DNA from: Leishmania martiniquensis
Lineage: Eukaryota; Euglenozoa; Kinetoplastea; Trypanosomatida; Trypanosomatidae
Length of the DNA: 64,000 nt
Assembly (NCBI RefSeq): GCF_017916325.1
Contig: NC_090169.1
Location: 810,001 to 874,000, forward strand
Direction of reading: 5' to 3'
Positions 32,518 to 43,255 of the stretch are shown here, piece after piece. The notes beneath the pieces are model-generated. The model had not been told where the DNA came from. It was given only the letters and a program-made list of their open reading frames with translations, and ran no database searches. A program made the translations under genes and the position numbers. Positions within the stretch are counted from its first letter, which is position 1, and the number at the start of each line of letters is the position of its first letter.

Positions 32518-33899
32518 GAGAGAGAGCGTGATAGAGGGAGATCGCCTCCTCCGCGTCTCTCACCCTACCCGTGCACCTTCACCTTTGCCAACCCCCCTTT
32601 TCGGTGAGTTACACTTCGTTTCTTGCGATGTCTGTCCTCTCTTGCCTCTCTTGTCGCTGTGGCTGCTCCGTTGCTTCTCCTCTCCTTAACGCGCTTCTCT
32701 GCAGCGTCCGAACTCCTCCCCTATTTAGGCCTTGACACAGCGTTCCTCGCACGTGGTCGCCGGCGATGGGGGGAGACGGGGGTACACGTCAGGCAGCCGT
32801 GTCAGAGAGAGTCAGTGATAAGTTTCGAGAACACGACGAAAAACAGCGAGAGGGTACTGTCTCCACCGACCTTTTTTTTCTCGGCAGTTGACTGCTCTGA
32901 GTGCGCGTGAGCGTTTCTTCGGTCCGCACTGCAAGCAAGCGGCCACGTCGATCCGATTGCGGGCCGTTGCGTGGACAGAGTCCGCAAAGAGCGGCGAGCG
33001 ACGAAGATGAAAGTGGCCGGCAGCAGCTAATGAAAAGGTGCGTAAAAGTCTATTGTGTCTGTTTTTCTCTCTCACGCACACACACAAACGTCTCTGTGAT
33101 GCCCAATGCCCTGACTGCGACACGACGGTGTCAAGCGAAAGGGAAAAAGGAGGCGGGAGGAGAATGTGTGTGTGCCCGTGTGCGAGAGCGGGACCGCGCG
33201 TGCGGGAAGCTTGGAGTTGGGTGACTCAGAAATAAATAAGAGAAGAACAGTGAACACAAGGGCACGGATGAGAGCACTTATGCAGAGGCACCTTATTCTT
33301 ACCCGCGAACAGAGGCAAGGGCATAACCTCTGCCCTCCGCGGAGCGGCATCGCGCAACGAGGAGGAGAAGATCTGGGGAAGGGGGAGAGGCGCTCAGTTG
33401 AGCAGCTTTGTAACATTTTGCTTTAGTCTCCCTCACATCTGCAAGGCCCGCTCACAAATATTTCGCGCATCGCGATGTGTGCGACGAGAGGCCTCTAAGG
33501 GCCGCGGGATTGAAACCGATGAAACTGAGGCTCCGTTGTCTGTTCGCGCCCTGGACTCGCAACCTTTGCACAGAGTCACGTGGGAGCGGTGCGCCTTGCC
33601 TCTGCTGCACTCAGTGATGAGCACAACCAGCGCCTGAGAAGGGCAAGGTCCTGCTCGAGATGACGAGCGAGATCGATGCAGTAAACGACTTGCCCGGCAT
33701 GGGAGAGGAAAGGAAAAGAGCGCGGCCACGCAATCGCATCCGCCATCTTTACTTCTCGAGCGGAAAACACCTAAAGGAGCTGGCAAAGAGCCCCACCCCT
33801 CCGCAACAACAGAAAGCGGTGCTTCCGTGACAGGCAGAGAAACAAACGGCTTGATCCCCACAGCGACTCCTCTGAGATCGAAGAACGGCTCAACTCTGC

Positions 33900-34207
33900 C
33901 CAACTACCGAGCCGTCTCACAGGCGCCAGTGCGTCGCGTGAGGAAGCCGCGGGCACGCCTTGCAGCCATGCTGCCGCTCCAGACATCTGCGCAGAGCCCC
34001 TGCCTCGCATCTTGTCGCCCGCATGCAGAGCAATGACGCCCTCTCCCCTTTGCATGTCGTGGGTGCCTGGCCCAGGGCCACTCCCAGCAGCGGCTCGGCG
34101 TTCGCGGGGAGCGGAGTGGGGTGAGTGTGGGGACGGCAAGCGTCCCTGTCGCAGCGCTGGCGCACTCAGCCGCCCAGATGAACCACGGCTCGATGAGGTG
34201 AGTCCCC
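33900..34207. repeat. Dispersed 308-bp repeat, copy 2
   Basis: Identical by eye to 22207-22514, same orientation, 11.7 kb away. Sequence on the right side diverges immediately after gtgagtcccc. It lies in the gap downstream of the disulfide isomerase gene (ends 35687), about 1.5 kb past its stop codon, so probably inside that 3' UTR. Perfect identity over 308 bases of non-coding DNA implies recent copying or gene conversion, or selection on an RNA function. Confidence 0.9.
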
Positions 34208-35686
34208 AATGCTAGACAGTAGAGAAAAACGCACAGGCAACAGCATGCCACCATAGCGTGTGAGGCATATCCAGTGAGGATGAGCGGACGTAATCGGAGG
34301 GGCAGCAGCGAGGTGTGCCGAAGGCCTACACAGCTGCACGCACGCGGGCGGATCGAAAAAAAAAAGAGAAGCCGCGAAAGAAAAAGGGGTGTCAAAGCGG
34401 GCGGAACGAGTCGACAAAAGGAGGACGTCAGGGTAAGGGAACAAACGATTTCCCAGACGACACTGACATGCCTCTGCCTGCGTTGTTGCGTGTATGAATG
34501 TTCCCCAACGTTGAAGCGCCCGTCCTGTGCGCGTATGCCCAGTCTACCCGCCCCTGTGGTGAGCAGGTGAAGCGGAGGGAGGGGGTGGGGGTGGGGGGAA
34601 GGTTGCAAGGAGAAGGGAAGAGGGACAGATTCTGTGTTGAGAGCGACTGCTGCGCAGTTTCATTTGTGGTTGCTGAAACCCCCCACCACCGCATAGAGGA
34701 GTGAGGGGTGAGCGGTTGCTCTGTTCTTGAAGTAAGAGAGGGAGTGATGCCCGGTGGTGATGATAGGCCCCACAGAATGGCGGGGTTGAGACGACCTCGA
34801 TGATGCGTTGGCCTCCGAGGATGAGGAAGTGAAGGCGTGCAGAAGGTTTTCTTGACCTTTACGTTCTCGAGTGGATGTGTTGCGTGATTTTTTTCGGTGG
34901 CGCTGCCAGCCTGCGGGAACAGTGCGTCGCTCGATCCACTGGCGCTTCGATTCCACCTGAGGAGGAGTACAGCTTGCAACGCAGATGTGAGATTCGGACA
35001 GCCCCACCTATCAATACCCCGGCCGGTCCTCCGTCCTGAAACCCCATGCGCTCGCCTATCCTTCAAGAGAAAGAAATAGCGAGCCCAGTAGCACCACTGT
35101 AGCGATTTATTCGGAGGACGGCACAGCAAAGCGAACGCGGTCATCTACGAGCCGCCGCCTCCCCTTGAGGGTGGCGCGGGGAAGTGCGGCGGACGTAGAA
35201 AGGTAAAGCGACAGAAAGCACGCCATGGGTGGCGAGAGGCAGAAGACACAGCGTACATGCAGGCTGACAAGTGTACGCCCAAAACGTCTACACAACATAC
35301 GTGTCAGAAGCATGGAGAGGCGGACCATGGGAGGAAGAAAGGGGAAGGGGCGAAAAGCTGCGCAACGCAAAAAAAAAAAGAAATGAGTGAGAGAGAGAGA
35401 GAACGTAGAGGAGCCCATGCAATTGGCCGCGGAAATGGGGAGGAAGCGGCCCAGTCCGAAACGTACACACACACACAAACGAGAAAAGACTGTATCGATA
35501 GACACAACATGAAGAGCCGTTGCCGCCACGGCGGCGGACGCCGTGAAAGCCCCTCTTGACGCAGGCAGATCCACGAGGTTTATCGTGTCAACGGATGGGA
35601 AAGCAACAGTGTGAACCTGCGCACTTTCTGCACTCACCCACCCTTCAGGGCTTTCGCCAGCGTCTCACGGGCACAGGGGCGAGCCC

Positions 35687-36994
35687 CTACGCAGTATCGA
35701 CACGCTCTGACATGAGGTGCACCTCACCATTCAGGATGCGCTGAAGGGCGGCCTGCAAATCGTCGTCCGAGTCGATGTGCTCCAGAAGCGCATACCGCAC
35801 CCTTGTAGGCTTCGAGTGGCGCAGCACCACAACAGACCCGCCGGAGGACGACGTCGTCTCCTCAGGTGACCCCAGATGCACGCCAAAGTCGGCTTTGAGC
35901 TGCTGCGTCAACTCCTTCTTGTGCTGAGTTGCCTCAAAAAAAAGTAATGGGTCGTTCTGAAAGTGCTTCTGGATATTGTCGAGGTGGACATGCTCGCTAA
36001 GACTGAAAACACACAAAGGGGACTGGCCGCGAATCTTGCGGGTCTGCGGAGAGCAAAACTGCGCAATCACCTTTGGTGTGTATTCGACCGGCTCCACCGG
36101 GAGTGCCACAGAAGACTGCCGAGAAGCCTCTTCCTTTGGCTGCGCCGGCTGCTGCCCATCCTCGTCGAGGTTGACAGAGTTCACTGGAGCCTCCGAGTCG
36201 GAGCCGCACTGCTTCTCCGCGCAGTCAGCGAAGAAGCGCGCGACGGTGTCGTAGGCAATGGCCTTCTTTGTGTAGGGGATCACCTCAAACTTCTCCGGAG
36301 CGTCGCCGTCCGCCGGGGTGTAGCGCAGCACGCCGAGCATTGGGAGCTGCGAGGCTCCGAAGAACCCCGCTACGCCCTTTTGAGGGCTGCAGCTACCCGC
36401 GAACGCCAGCGGCAGCTCCTTGAGTTTCGGCGAGAAAGACATGACCGAAAACATCGGTGGCACCTTGTCCTTTGCAGAGAGCAGCACCCCAAGCATCTTC
36501 TTTGGCGCTTCACGAGCGGCCTGCTTCATCTGCTCTGCTGTCGACACCTTCATGACTTTGCTCGAGCTGATGTCCCCTACCATGAAGCTTTGCAGTGCCG
36601 CCGCGGTTCGTTGGCCTTGGTAATCTTGTGCGGAGAAGACGGACTTGTCCCCGACCTTCCAGTACTTGATCGTTGGAAAGCCGCGCACCCCGAACTGCTG
36701 CCCGATGTTGGCATGTTGGTCCGCATCGATCGCGCCGACACGGATGGTGCCTTTCACCGACTCGGCAAACCGCTCGAACTGAGGGTGAAACTGCTTGCAG
36801 TGGCCACACCACGGGGCATAAAAAAGAATCACGACCGGCTTGTGTGTCTTCACAAACGCATTCAGCGTCTTGGGCGTCAGCTCCGTCACAGCCGACGATT
36901 TTCCGTACGGAAACGCCAATGAAAGGGGTGCGAGACACGAGATGAGAAAAAGCGCAGCGAAGAGGCGCACCACTGAGGCGGAACTGCAACGCAT
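35687..36994 (-). CDS. Protein disulfide isomerase, single CGHC thioredoxin domain (435 aa)
   Basis: Probable oxidoreductase of the secretory pathway. A cleavable signal peptide covers about residues 1-27 (hydrophobic core LFAALFLISCLAPLSLA). A thioredoxin domain follows (about 32-140), with APWCGHCK carrying the active cysteines at 63 and 66 and a cis-proline GFPTIKYW motif. The rest (about 150-430) resembles non-catalytic thioredoxin-fold domains joined by a Gln/Glu-rich linker, and has no second CxxC. The protein ends in VDTA, so no KDEL- or MDDL-like ER retrieval signal is visible. Domain order is closest to the P5/PDIA6-like or single-domain PDIs of trypanosomatids, but the subfamily is uncertain. 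The ATG at 36994 gives the signal peptide. Retention might rely on a partner protein. Confidence 0.9.
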   Translation of the reverse strand: MRCSSASVVRLFAALFLISCLAPLSLAFPYGKSSAVTELTPKTLNAFVKTHKPVVILFYAPWCGHCKQFHPQFERFAESVKGTIRVGAIDADQHANIGQQFGVRGFPTIKYWKVGDKSVFSAQDYQGQRTAAALQSFMVGDISSSKVMKVSTAEQMKQAAREAPKKMLGVLLSAKDKVPPMFSVMSFSPKLKELPLAFAGSCSPQKGVAGFFGASQLPMLGVLRYTPADGDAPEKFEVIPYTKKAIAYDTVARFFADCAEKQCGSDSEAPVNSVNLDEDGQQPAQPKEEASRQSSVALPVEPVEYTPKVIAQFCSPQTRKIRGQSPLCVFSLSEHVHLDNIQKHFQNDPLLFFEATQHKKELTQQLKADFGVHLGSPEETTSSSGGSVVVLRHSKPTRVRYALLEHIDSDDDLQAALQRILNGEVHLMSERVDTA

Positions 36995-37033
36995 CTTGTG
37001 AGAAGGAGCAGCGATAAAAGAGTTGCTATACGG

Positions 37034-37072
37034 CTAACGCGTCCAGCAGGGGAGAAGAGATGAGGAGAGGGA
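37034..37072 (-). promoter_or_regulatory. Candidate polypyrimidine tract and spliced-leader acceptor for the disulfide isomerase
   Basis: On the minus strand a clean pyrimidine-rich run at about 37072-37049 is followed by the first AG at 37035-37034, about 39 nt before the ATG at 36994. A second AG lies at 37027-37026. This is one of the clearer trans-splicing signals of the window, still inferred. Confidence 0.45.
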
Positions 37073-38734
37073 CACTGTGATACGCAGAGGGAAAAAAAAC
37101 GGTTCACTCCGGCAAGTTGTGAGACGCTGCGCTCTGGCATGCACAGAAGAATAGGCGTAGATGCGCGCTGCGATGAATAGAGAGAGGGGAGGTGTCAGCG
37201 GCCTCGGGCAGACTGGCAGGATCGGGGTGAGAGAGTGCCTTTAAAAAACATAGCGCAGCAGAGGGATTAGAAAACTGTGAGGACGCAACAGTCGTGTGCC
37301 TAATCGGAGAGTGAGCCGACGGAAGAGTGCGCAAAGGCGTCGCGAGTGCGAATCTGCTGCCGTCACAGGCACTGCTGTCAGACCAGGCGGCTTTCAGGCC
37401 TGTGTAAAGGGTGCCGTCTACCGCGCGGACGCTGCATGTGATGGCTAGCCGACGACCTGCTGCTGTGAGAAGTGGGATCGCCCGAGGTATGACAGACACA
37501 CACACCAGCTCCGCACAAAAACAAGCACCCATGAGCGTCTCCCCTAGCGATGGTAGCGCCGGATTCGTCGCCGCGTCAGCACCGTGGCTGCGGCTATCAT
37601 GGCAAACTTGAGCTGCCTCATGCCCTGGCCCTCCCGCAGCCAGCGTATATGTACAATATTGACGCCACTGTAAACAAAGATGAGGCACGCACTTACACAC
37701 ACAAAAACAAGAAGCAGCCCCGTTCGGCTGATGTGTGCATCGAAAGTGTACCAACCGCTCTACCGACGATATATATATGGTGTGTCAGCTACGCCAAAGG
37801 GTCCGGCTTTGGCAGGCTCCGCCCAGCAAGAAGAATGAGGAGGAGGAATGCGCGAGAAGACGCTCGCCCTATTTGTTCCCCTTCGCTTCCATCCCGATCG
37901 CTGGGCAGATGCAGCAAGGAAACATCAGCGTTTCCTGACCACAGACATCGGCCAAAAGAAAAGGAAGCTCACATTTGAGATTTTCAATGCGAAGCTCGCC
38001 TAGAGGTCCTGTGTCTCGGCGGAGACGTTGTGAGGCGAAGGGAGCAACGGTGCGCTGAAGGGTAAGGGGAGAGGGTGACGGAGGAGCCGATGGCAACAAA
38101 GCTGTGAGCGAAGGAGCTGGTGCATGCAGAATGCTGAGCGTCACATCAAGGAGGCCCTCCGAGCGAACGGGACGCCGTATAGGACTTCAGAAGGCCCCTC
38201 AAACGGCCGAGCGATTCTCCGCGCCGTGAGATGCGCTGAACGGAGGCGGAGTGAATAACCTCGGCAACAGAAAGAGAAAGCGTACGGCTTGGCCGCTGAC
38301 GGGAGAGCACCGAGAGCTGAGCCTCAGCGGCTCTCTAGATTCACGGGCAGCGTGGCCACGGTCATCAGCTTTTCATCGCAGCCGCTTGTCCGCGTCTGGG
38401 ACGGCGTGCGCGTACACCTCTCCATAGGGCTGCCGTGCGTGAAACCTCGAGTCCCTCCTTACGCTTTCTCATGCTGCCCAATGTACGCACAGACGCGCTA
38501 CGGCGAGGCTCGAGGGGAGAGTGGAATGGACCAAACACTCCGCGTCCTCTCGTGCCTCGGAAGGCATACAAAAAAAAACTTCCGAAAGGTAGCAAACGTG
38601 CAGAAAAGAGCGAGAGACGGTCTGCTCGACTACACAATGACAATGCGCACCTATCGAGTATCCGCATCCATGCCAATCTGCTGTCGTTGTTGCAGCAGCA
38701 GTGGCGGTGTCGGTGTTCGCTACGAACGTTTTCG

Positions 38735-38758
38735 GTATATATATATATGTGTGTGTAT
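38735..38758. repeat. AT/TG microsatellite
   Basis: Alternating (TA)n passing into (TG)n in the gap downstream of the 1078-aa gene, probably in its 3' UTR. Confidence 0.8.
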
Positions 38759-38971
38759 GCGCCTCGGAGGAGGAAGGGGAAGATCGAGTGCACCCCATCT
38801 GCGCGTGTCACGCCGCTGCCGCCCGTGCAGATTCTTGTGCTTCCTCCCTTCCTTTTCAGCTCGCCCGTCACGCGCCTTAGGCGATAGAGCCCCCCTCCCC
38901 CCATGTGCTCCCTCCTTGTTTCAGCCGCGCCTTATCGCCCACTCCTCCACCCGTCTCCTCGGTACCGCTTG

Positions 38972-41900
38972 TCATAGCCACGAGTCGATGAAGTACGTAG
39001 AGGACTGTAATGGGATTGCCACCGTGGGATGGCAGCGCACGTAGGATGCCTCCGCGCTGCGTGATGCGTCTTTGGCGGACGACAGTCCGAGGTGCGGCTG
39101 CCGGCACGCCTGTGACGGGATGGCGGAGACCTTTGACGACGACGAACGCGGTAGCTGGCTCTCCAGCGACGAACGTAAGGGAGGGATGCGCGGGACGCTT
39201 CGATTCAGTCGGCCTGAATCCTCGTGGCCTGCGAAAGGCCGCAGGCGACTACAGATAGAAGTCCCTGTGCGGCAATTCACGCCGCCCGGGGCCTCCTTTG
39301 GCTCCAGAAGCCGAGGCTGCTGCACATGCAGCGAGTGACTGGCGTTTGGCGACGTCGGCGGAGGCGCCAGCGGACGCGAAAGCGGTAACTCGGCCCGAGT
39401 CGGCACCGCGGAAGAGCGGGGCACCCAGCTTCCCTCCTCGTCGTCGAGTGCGGGTGACATCAGCGCGGGCCGCTGAGTCTCACGCCTTTGATTCCGACTC
39501 GCTTCGTGGGAAGGCGCCATGCAACCACCTTCGCAGCCCACACCCTCTTCAACGAGGACCACAGGCTGCGCTGCTCGAGAGACGGACGGAATTCGCCGTC
39601 GAAGCCCGGGTATGGGCAAAGCTTGGATGTACTGCGTGGCTTGCGGCATGAAAAGAGAGCAGCAACTCTCGCCAAGCGCTTGAAGGGGAGATCGAATCAT
39701 GGACACGGTCGGAGTGCCGAGGTTCAGCGTCTCGGTGGCAAGATGCGAGTTGGCCCGCTCACCTGTCGAGCGATCAGTAGATCTGTGCATGAGCGCCAGG
39801 TCGACTGTCGGGTAATCGAGGCAGAGTAGTCGCTGAGGTTGCCAGTACAGTGGCTGCGCCTGCGGCCCTGTTAGCATCCCCGGAATCGCTGTCAAGTCTT
39901 CAGATCCCTCTTTAGCAGCATGATTGCAACGCGGCACGGGGCGAGATGGGTTTGAGTGAGCAGAGAAAGCATGATCCCATCGACAAGTGTCGGCAGTGCC
40001 GCACATGGTCGAGTTGCGCAGGGAGCTCCGTTGCTGCTGCGGAAGTGTCGGCGGCTGCACGCCTGTGCTAGAGGAAAAGTCGCTGAGGAAACGCGAAGAG
40101 TGGCCCTCGACGGGCGATGACGGCAGCAGCAAGTACTGCCGCTGCTGCGACACCTCGCTCGGTTGCGGTGTCCAGACGCGCGTTGTCTGGCCGGCCCGGG
40201 CGCAACTCGGTGACGCGGAGCATGCAGAGCTTATGGTACTGATACTGCGGCCGCTGCTCAGGTAGTCGGCACTGTCACTGGCCCGCTGCAGCGATATAGC
40301 CCTCCCATCAAGACCTGATATCTCAGCTCTCTGGCCCGTCACGGCGCATAGGTGCACTGCGCCCCCTAGATTTCCTGTCGCAGCAGGCAGTGTCAATGCG
40401 CCGCGTTTGTCACCACTGTATCCTGCGTCGTCACCCTCAATAGCCGAAAGAGCAGGCGACGACGAGGCGGACACGTGAGGCGTGGAGGTCCTAGTGGCCG
40501 CCTCTGCCGCGGCGGCGGCTGTGGTAAAAGCGTTGGGGCTTGCCGAGTAACCTTTGGTGGGTATGGGTGACAACTTCACAGGCGTCGGAAACCCCGTAAT
40601 TTGCGCCAGGCTCTCCCAACCAGGGGTGGCGCTGCTGCCCCGCCATCTCTGCGATGCATGCAATGGTGTAGGGGTCGACAGGGCAGCACCATTAGGAAGC
40701 GATGACGCCGAGGAGCACGTGCGCGCTGTCGGCGTATGCGTGGCGGAGGCGCCGTGGGTCGTGAGCAGCCGAGGATGCAACTCTTGGCGTAGCGGTGATG
40801 CTGTGGGGGATTTGCAACTGGAGAGATGGCCACCTGCCCTCCTGGAAGCCGTGAGGGCGCACGGCGCGCACTCAACTCTGTCACCCTTCGGCATGGGCGT
40901 CACCTTCTCGGCGTCGTTCTTGACGTTCCTCGCTGGCAAGCACTCGATCACAGGCACAAAACTACCCGGCTCCTTGGCATCAAGTAACTCCTCGGCGGCC
41001 CCTGCAGCATCCGCGGCAGAAGGCACGGGCGCACTCGGCGTAGCCACGCAACACACCAAGGCCGCGGCGTAGTTGATGGAAAAGTTCTCTTGAGAGCTGC
41101 AGTCCGCACTTTCACACGTACCGGTGTCGCTACTGGTGGGGAAAAGTGGCGCTCTCAGTCCCCCGGTGCAAAGACGAGGAGGCGTGTGCGCCACCGCATC
41201 TGCTGCCGCGCACGGCACGGCGGTAGTCGCCTGCAGGTCAGGCTCAGGGGTGCGGCAGCGGCGAGACGCGGTGGAGATGTCCATCAATTCATCACCGTCG
41301 CCAAAGAGCACACGCTCCGCGCCTGTTGCAGGATTGGGGGTCATTTCACTACTGCGGCTCGACGCCAGCAAGGGAGACAGCGGCCGTCCCTTACTCTTCT
41401 CGCCCAGCGCCGCTACGGCGCCATCATCCTCTCCACATACTTCTCGGGATGGGTCGGTGTAACGCAGGGATTCCACTATATGTGTAAGGAACGCGCTTGT
41501 CGACTCTAGCGGTGGCTCAGCGACCACCTGTCCAGCTTCGTCATCGTCTGCTGCAGCATCACACGTTTCCACGTCGGGTACGACTTGACATGCATCACAG
41601 CGCACCGATGTCCTGCTTCCTCCCTGGCTGCGCCACAGTAGCACAGGGCTTGATGCCGCGACTGACGCAGGAGGCGACTCTGCGAAAGGTGACATACGGC
41701 ACTCCCGGCCTGGAAGTGGGCCCGAGCCACCATGGCGCTCTGCGCCATCCGCAAACGGGCTCGGGCTCACCCCCTGCAGACTGTGCTGGCCCGTTTGCTT
41801 CGATAATCCCTCAGTTCCTGTCTGCTTATGCGAGTCCGGTGCATCTCCCATTTCAGTAGGCGCGCATCGAGCTGGTGACGAAGGAAGAGGTTGTTTGGGG

Positions 41901-42208
41901 GCCGGTGACGGAGTCGTATGAATGAGAGCCCGCTCGAGGCTGCATGCATCCTCCTGCGCCCTGACCGGCTGGAGGGCAAGGAGACTGCATGGTAAGTCCA
42001 GCGCGCTCTGCTCAGCGGCCGCAGTGGCGGCGCTGCCCACGACACGTGCCTCGTCGCGTGGTCCCCTCCCTTGCAACGGTGCCCACAGCTTGGATGAAGG
42101 GAGGCAGGAAGGTGAAGGGGAGGAGGATGCCCACGTCCCGCTCAGGTTTACCACAGACCGCACGCCGCTGTGGTACACCAGCACACGTCGTTCTGTGGCC
42201 GGATGCAT
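38972..42208 (-). CDS. Low-complexity Ser/Ala/Pro-rich hypothetical protein (1078 aa)
   Basis: Not recognised. A single 1078-residue frame from an ATG at 42208, GC-rich at third positions and longer than expected by chance, so probably a real gene. The sequence is almost wholly Ser, Ala, Pro, Thr and Arg-rich and looks intrinsically disordered. Many Ser/Thr-Pro dipeptides are present, which could be phosphorylation sites. Cysteines are scattered without a zinc-finger pattern. No signal peptide, membrane segment or enzyme motif was found. Fast-evolving disordered proteins of this kind are common in Leishmania. It lies between the PDE12-like nuclease and the disulfide isomerase; the neighbours give no hint of its job. 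Confidence 0.7.
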   Translation of the reverse strand: MHPATERRVLVYHSGVRSVVNLSGTWASSSPSPSCLPSSKLWAPLQGRGPRDEARVVGSAATAAAEQSALDLPCSLLALQPVRAQEDACSLERALIHTTPSPAPKQPLPSSPARCAPTEMGDAPDSHKQTGTEGLSKQTGQHSLQGVSPSPFADGAERHGGSGPLPGRECRMSPFAESPPASVAASSPVLLWRSQGGSRTSVRCDACQVVPDVETCDAAADDDEAGQVVAEPPLESTSAFLTHIVESLRYTDPSREVCGEDDGAVAALGEKSKGRPLSPLLASSRSSEMTPNPATGAERVLFGDGDELMDISTASRRCRTPEPDLQATTAVPCAAADAVAHTPPRLCTGGLRAPLFPTSSDTGTCESADCSSQENFSINYAAALVCCVATPSAPVPSAADAAGAAEELLDAKEPGSFVPVIECLPARNVKNDAEKVTPMPKGDRVECAPCALTASRRAGGHLSSCKSPTASPLRQELHPRLLTTHGASATHTPTARTCSSASSLPNGAALSTPTPLHASQRWRGSSATPGWESLAQITGFPTPVKLSPIPTKGYSASPNAFTTAAAAAEAATRTSTPHVSASSSPALSAIEGDDAGYSGDKRGALTLPAATGNLGGAVHLCAVTGQRAEISGLDGRAISLQRASDSADYLSSGRSISTISSACSASPSCARAGQTTRVWTPQPSEVSQQRQYLLLPSSPVEGHSSRFLSDFSSSTGVQPPTLPQQQRSSLRNSTMCGTADTCRWDHAFSAHSNPSRPVPRCNHAAKEGSEDLTAIPGMLTGPQAQPLYWQPQRLLCLDYPTVDLALMHRSTDRSTGERANSHLATETLNLGTPTVSMIRSPLQALGESCCSLFMPQATQYIQALPIPGLRRRIPSVSRAAQPVVLVEEGVGCEGGCMAPSHEASRNQRRETQRPALMSPALDDEEGSWVPRSSAVPTRAELPLSRPLAPPPTSPNASHSLHVQQPRLLEPKEAPGGVNCRTGTSICSRLRPFAGHEDSGRLNRSVPRIPPLRSSLESQLPRSSSSKVSAIPSQACRQPHLGLSSAKDASRSAEASYVRCHPTVAIPLQSSTYFIDSWL

Positions 42209-43255
42209 CCGACAGAATTACCGAAAGAGATGACAAGTGTAAATGTGTGTGTGCGTGCGAAGTGAGGCGGCCCGTATTCGAGTCGCGATGTAGACAATCT
42301 ATGTGGTTATATGTGTATATACATCTATCTATCGAGTGTCTGTCTGTGCGTCTGTCTGTGCGTGTGGGTGTAACCAGGTGTGCAGGAAGGTGAAGCACAC
42401 GAAAACGAAGCCGGCTTCGCACTTCGCGCGCAGCAGAGGAACCGCAGTAGGCTCGCCACTGTCGCAAGCGCGCGGGTGTGACCTCTCCTGGGAGAAGGTA
42501 GGGGGGCTGTGCTTGATCTGTGCGGTGGTTGGAAGAGGCACGAGCGCAGAGAGATGTGTGCGTCCGATCTGAAAGTTGCCTCCGCCTTTTCTTTGGGAGG
42601 GAGAAGAGGGCGGTAACGTGGGGTAGCAAATCCAAAGACAAGGAGCGCCGCACACGGCAACAATAGGTGGAAGGCAGCAAAGGGAGCTGGAGCGTCGCAT
42701 TCTGCAAGAGGCCAGCGATGGCCATCGAAGAGGGTCTGCTTGTTCCCCTTACACTACCAGAGAAGCAGCAGCAGTGCCAGGGGAAGAGCAGTGTGGGGAC
42801 CACGTCGAGTCCTGCCGTCTATGAGCCGAGAATCGCAAAGAAATGAGGTGCCCGATGGGCGAGAGGGGGGAGGGGCAACAAGCGCCTGCGCTCTTCTCAA
42901 GAGTGGCCCTTTTTTTTTTTCGCTGCTTTAGTCACCACCAGCTGATTAGGGGTTCCGACGAGTGCACGAGGCAAGGGTGCTCCACCTTCCCGTATCGCCC
43001 GCGAGAGCGGAGCTGTGCATAAGTTCTTTCGTGCATTTTTTGGGTTTCCTTTGGTGGCGCGCTTTATTGTGAAGCGGCCCTTTACGGCCCCTCCCCCCGC
43101 CTTTCCTTCCCCCTCCCCCCGCCTTTCCTTCCCCCTCCCCCAGAAGACGAGGGCACGGCGTCTCCGCTCCGATTGTGTTGGACACGGTGTGCTAGGTTGA
43201 ATGCAACGCCGTCGCAAGGAGATCGACTGGTAGGTGGGTGGATCGGCTGCATCAC
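42209..43255. other. Intergenic region between the PDE12-like gene and the 1078-aa gene
   Basis: About 1 kb. It holds a tandem pyrimidine repeat on the plus strand at 43091-43141, a poly-T run near 42910-42920 and TG/TC-rich sequence near 42300-42370. No gene was seen. Confidence 0.6.
43091..43141. repeat. Tandem 22-bp pyrimidine repeat
   Basis: Two full copies of a 22-bp unit (ctccccccgcctttccttcc followed by cc) at 43091-43112 and 43113-43134, plus a partial third copy. It is pyrimidine-rich on the plus strand, opposite to the usual bias of this window. It lies just past the stop codon of the PDE12-like gene, so probably in its 3' UTR. Confidence 0.85.

Larger units (their letters stand above)
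30744..35686. other. 4.9-kb gene-poor region, probable 3' UTR of the disulfide isomerase and 5' UTR of the fusion gene
   Basis: Positions about 31120-32400 are strongly purine-rich on the plus strand with GA and CA runs. An AT microsatellite lies at 32474-32517, and the second copy of the 308-bp repeat at 33900-34207. The frames at 33904-34608 (runs through the repeat) and 34428-35144 show no domain and are not called. No RNA gene was identified. Confidence 0.6.
36995..38971. other. Intergenic region between the 1078-aa gene and the disulfide isomerase
   Basis: About 2 kb without a supportable gene. Short AT runs lie at about 37770-37780 and 38735-38750, the latter passing into a TG run. The minus-strand frame at 37104-37754 has no domain and is not called. 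The right half is probably the 3' UTR of the 1078-aa gene. Confidence 0.6.

Noticed and set aside
33904..34608. 234-residue minus-strand frame running through the 308-bp repeat
   Set aside because: The other repeat copy is read in a different frame context, no family match is visible, and the frame changes to low-complexity outside the repeat.
34428..35144. 238-residue minus-strand frame between the disulfide isomerase and the repeat
   Set aside because: Pro/Ser/Thr/Arg-rich without motif or periodicity; it lies where the disulfide isomerase 3' UTR is expected.
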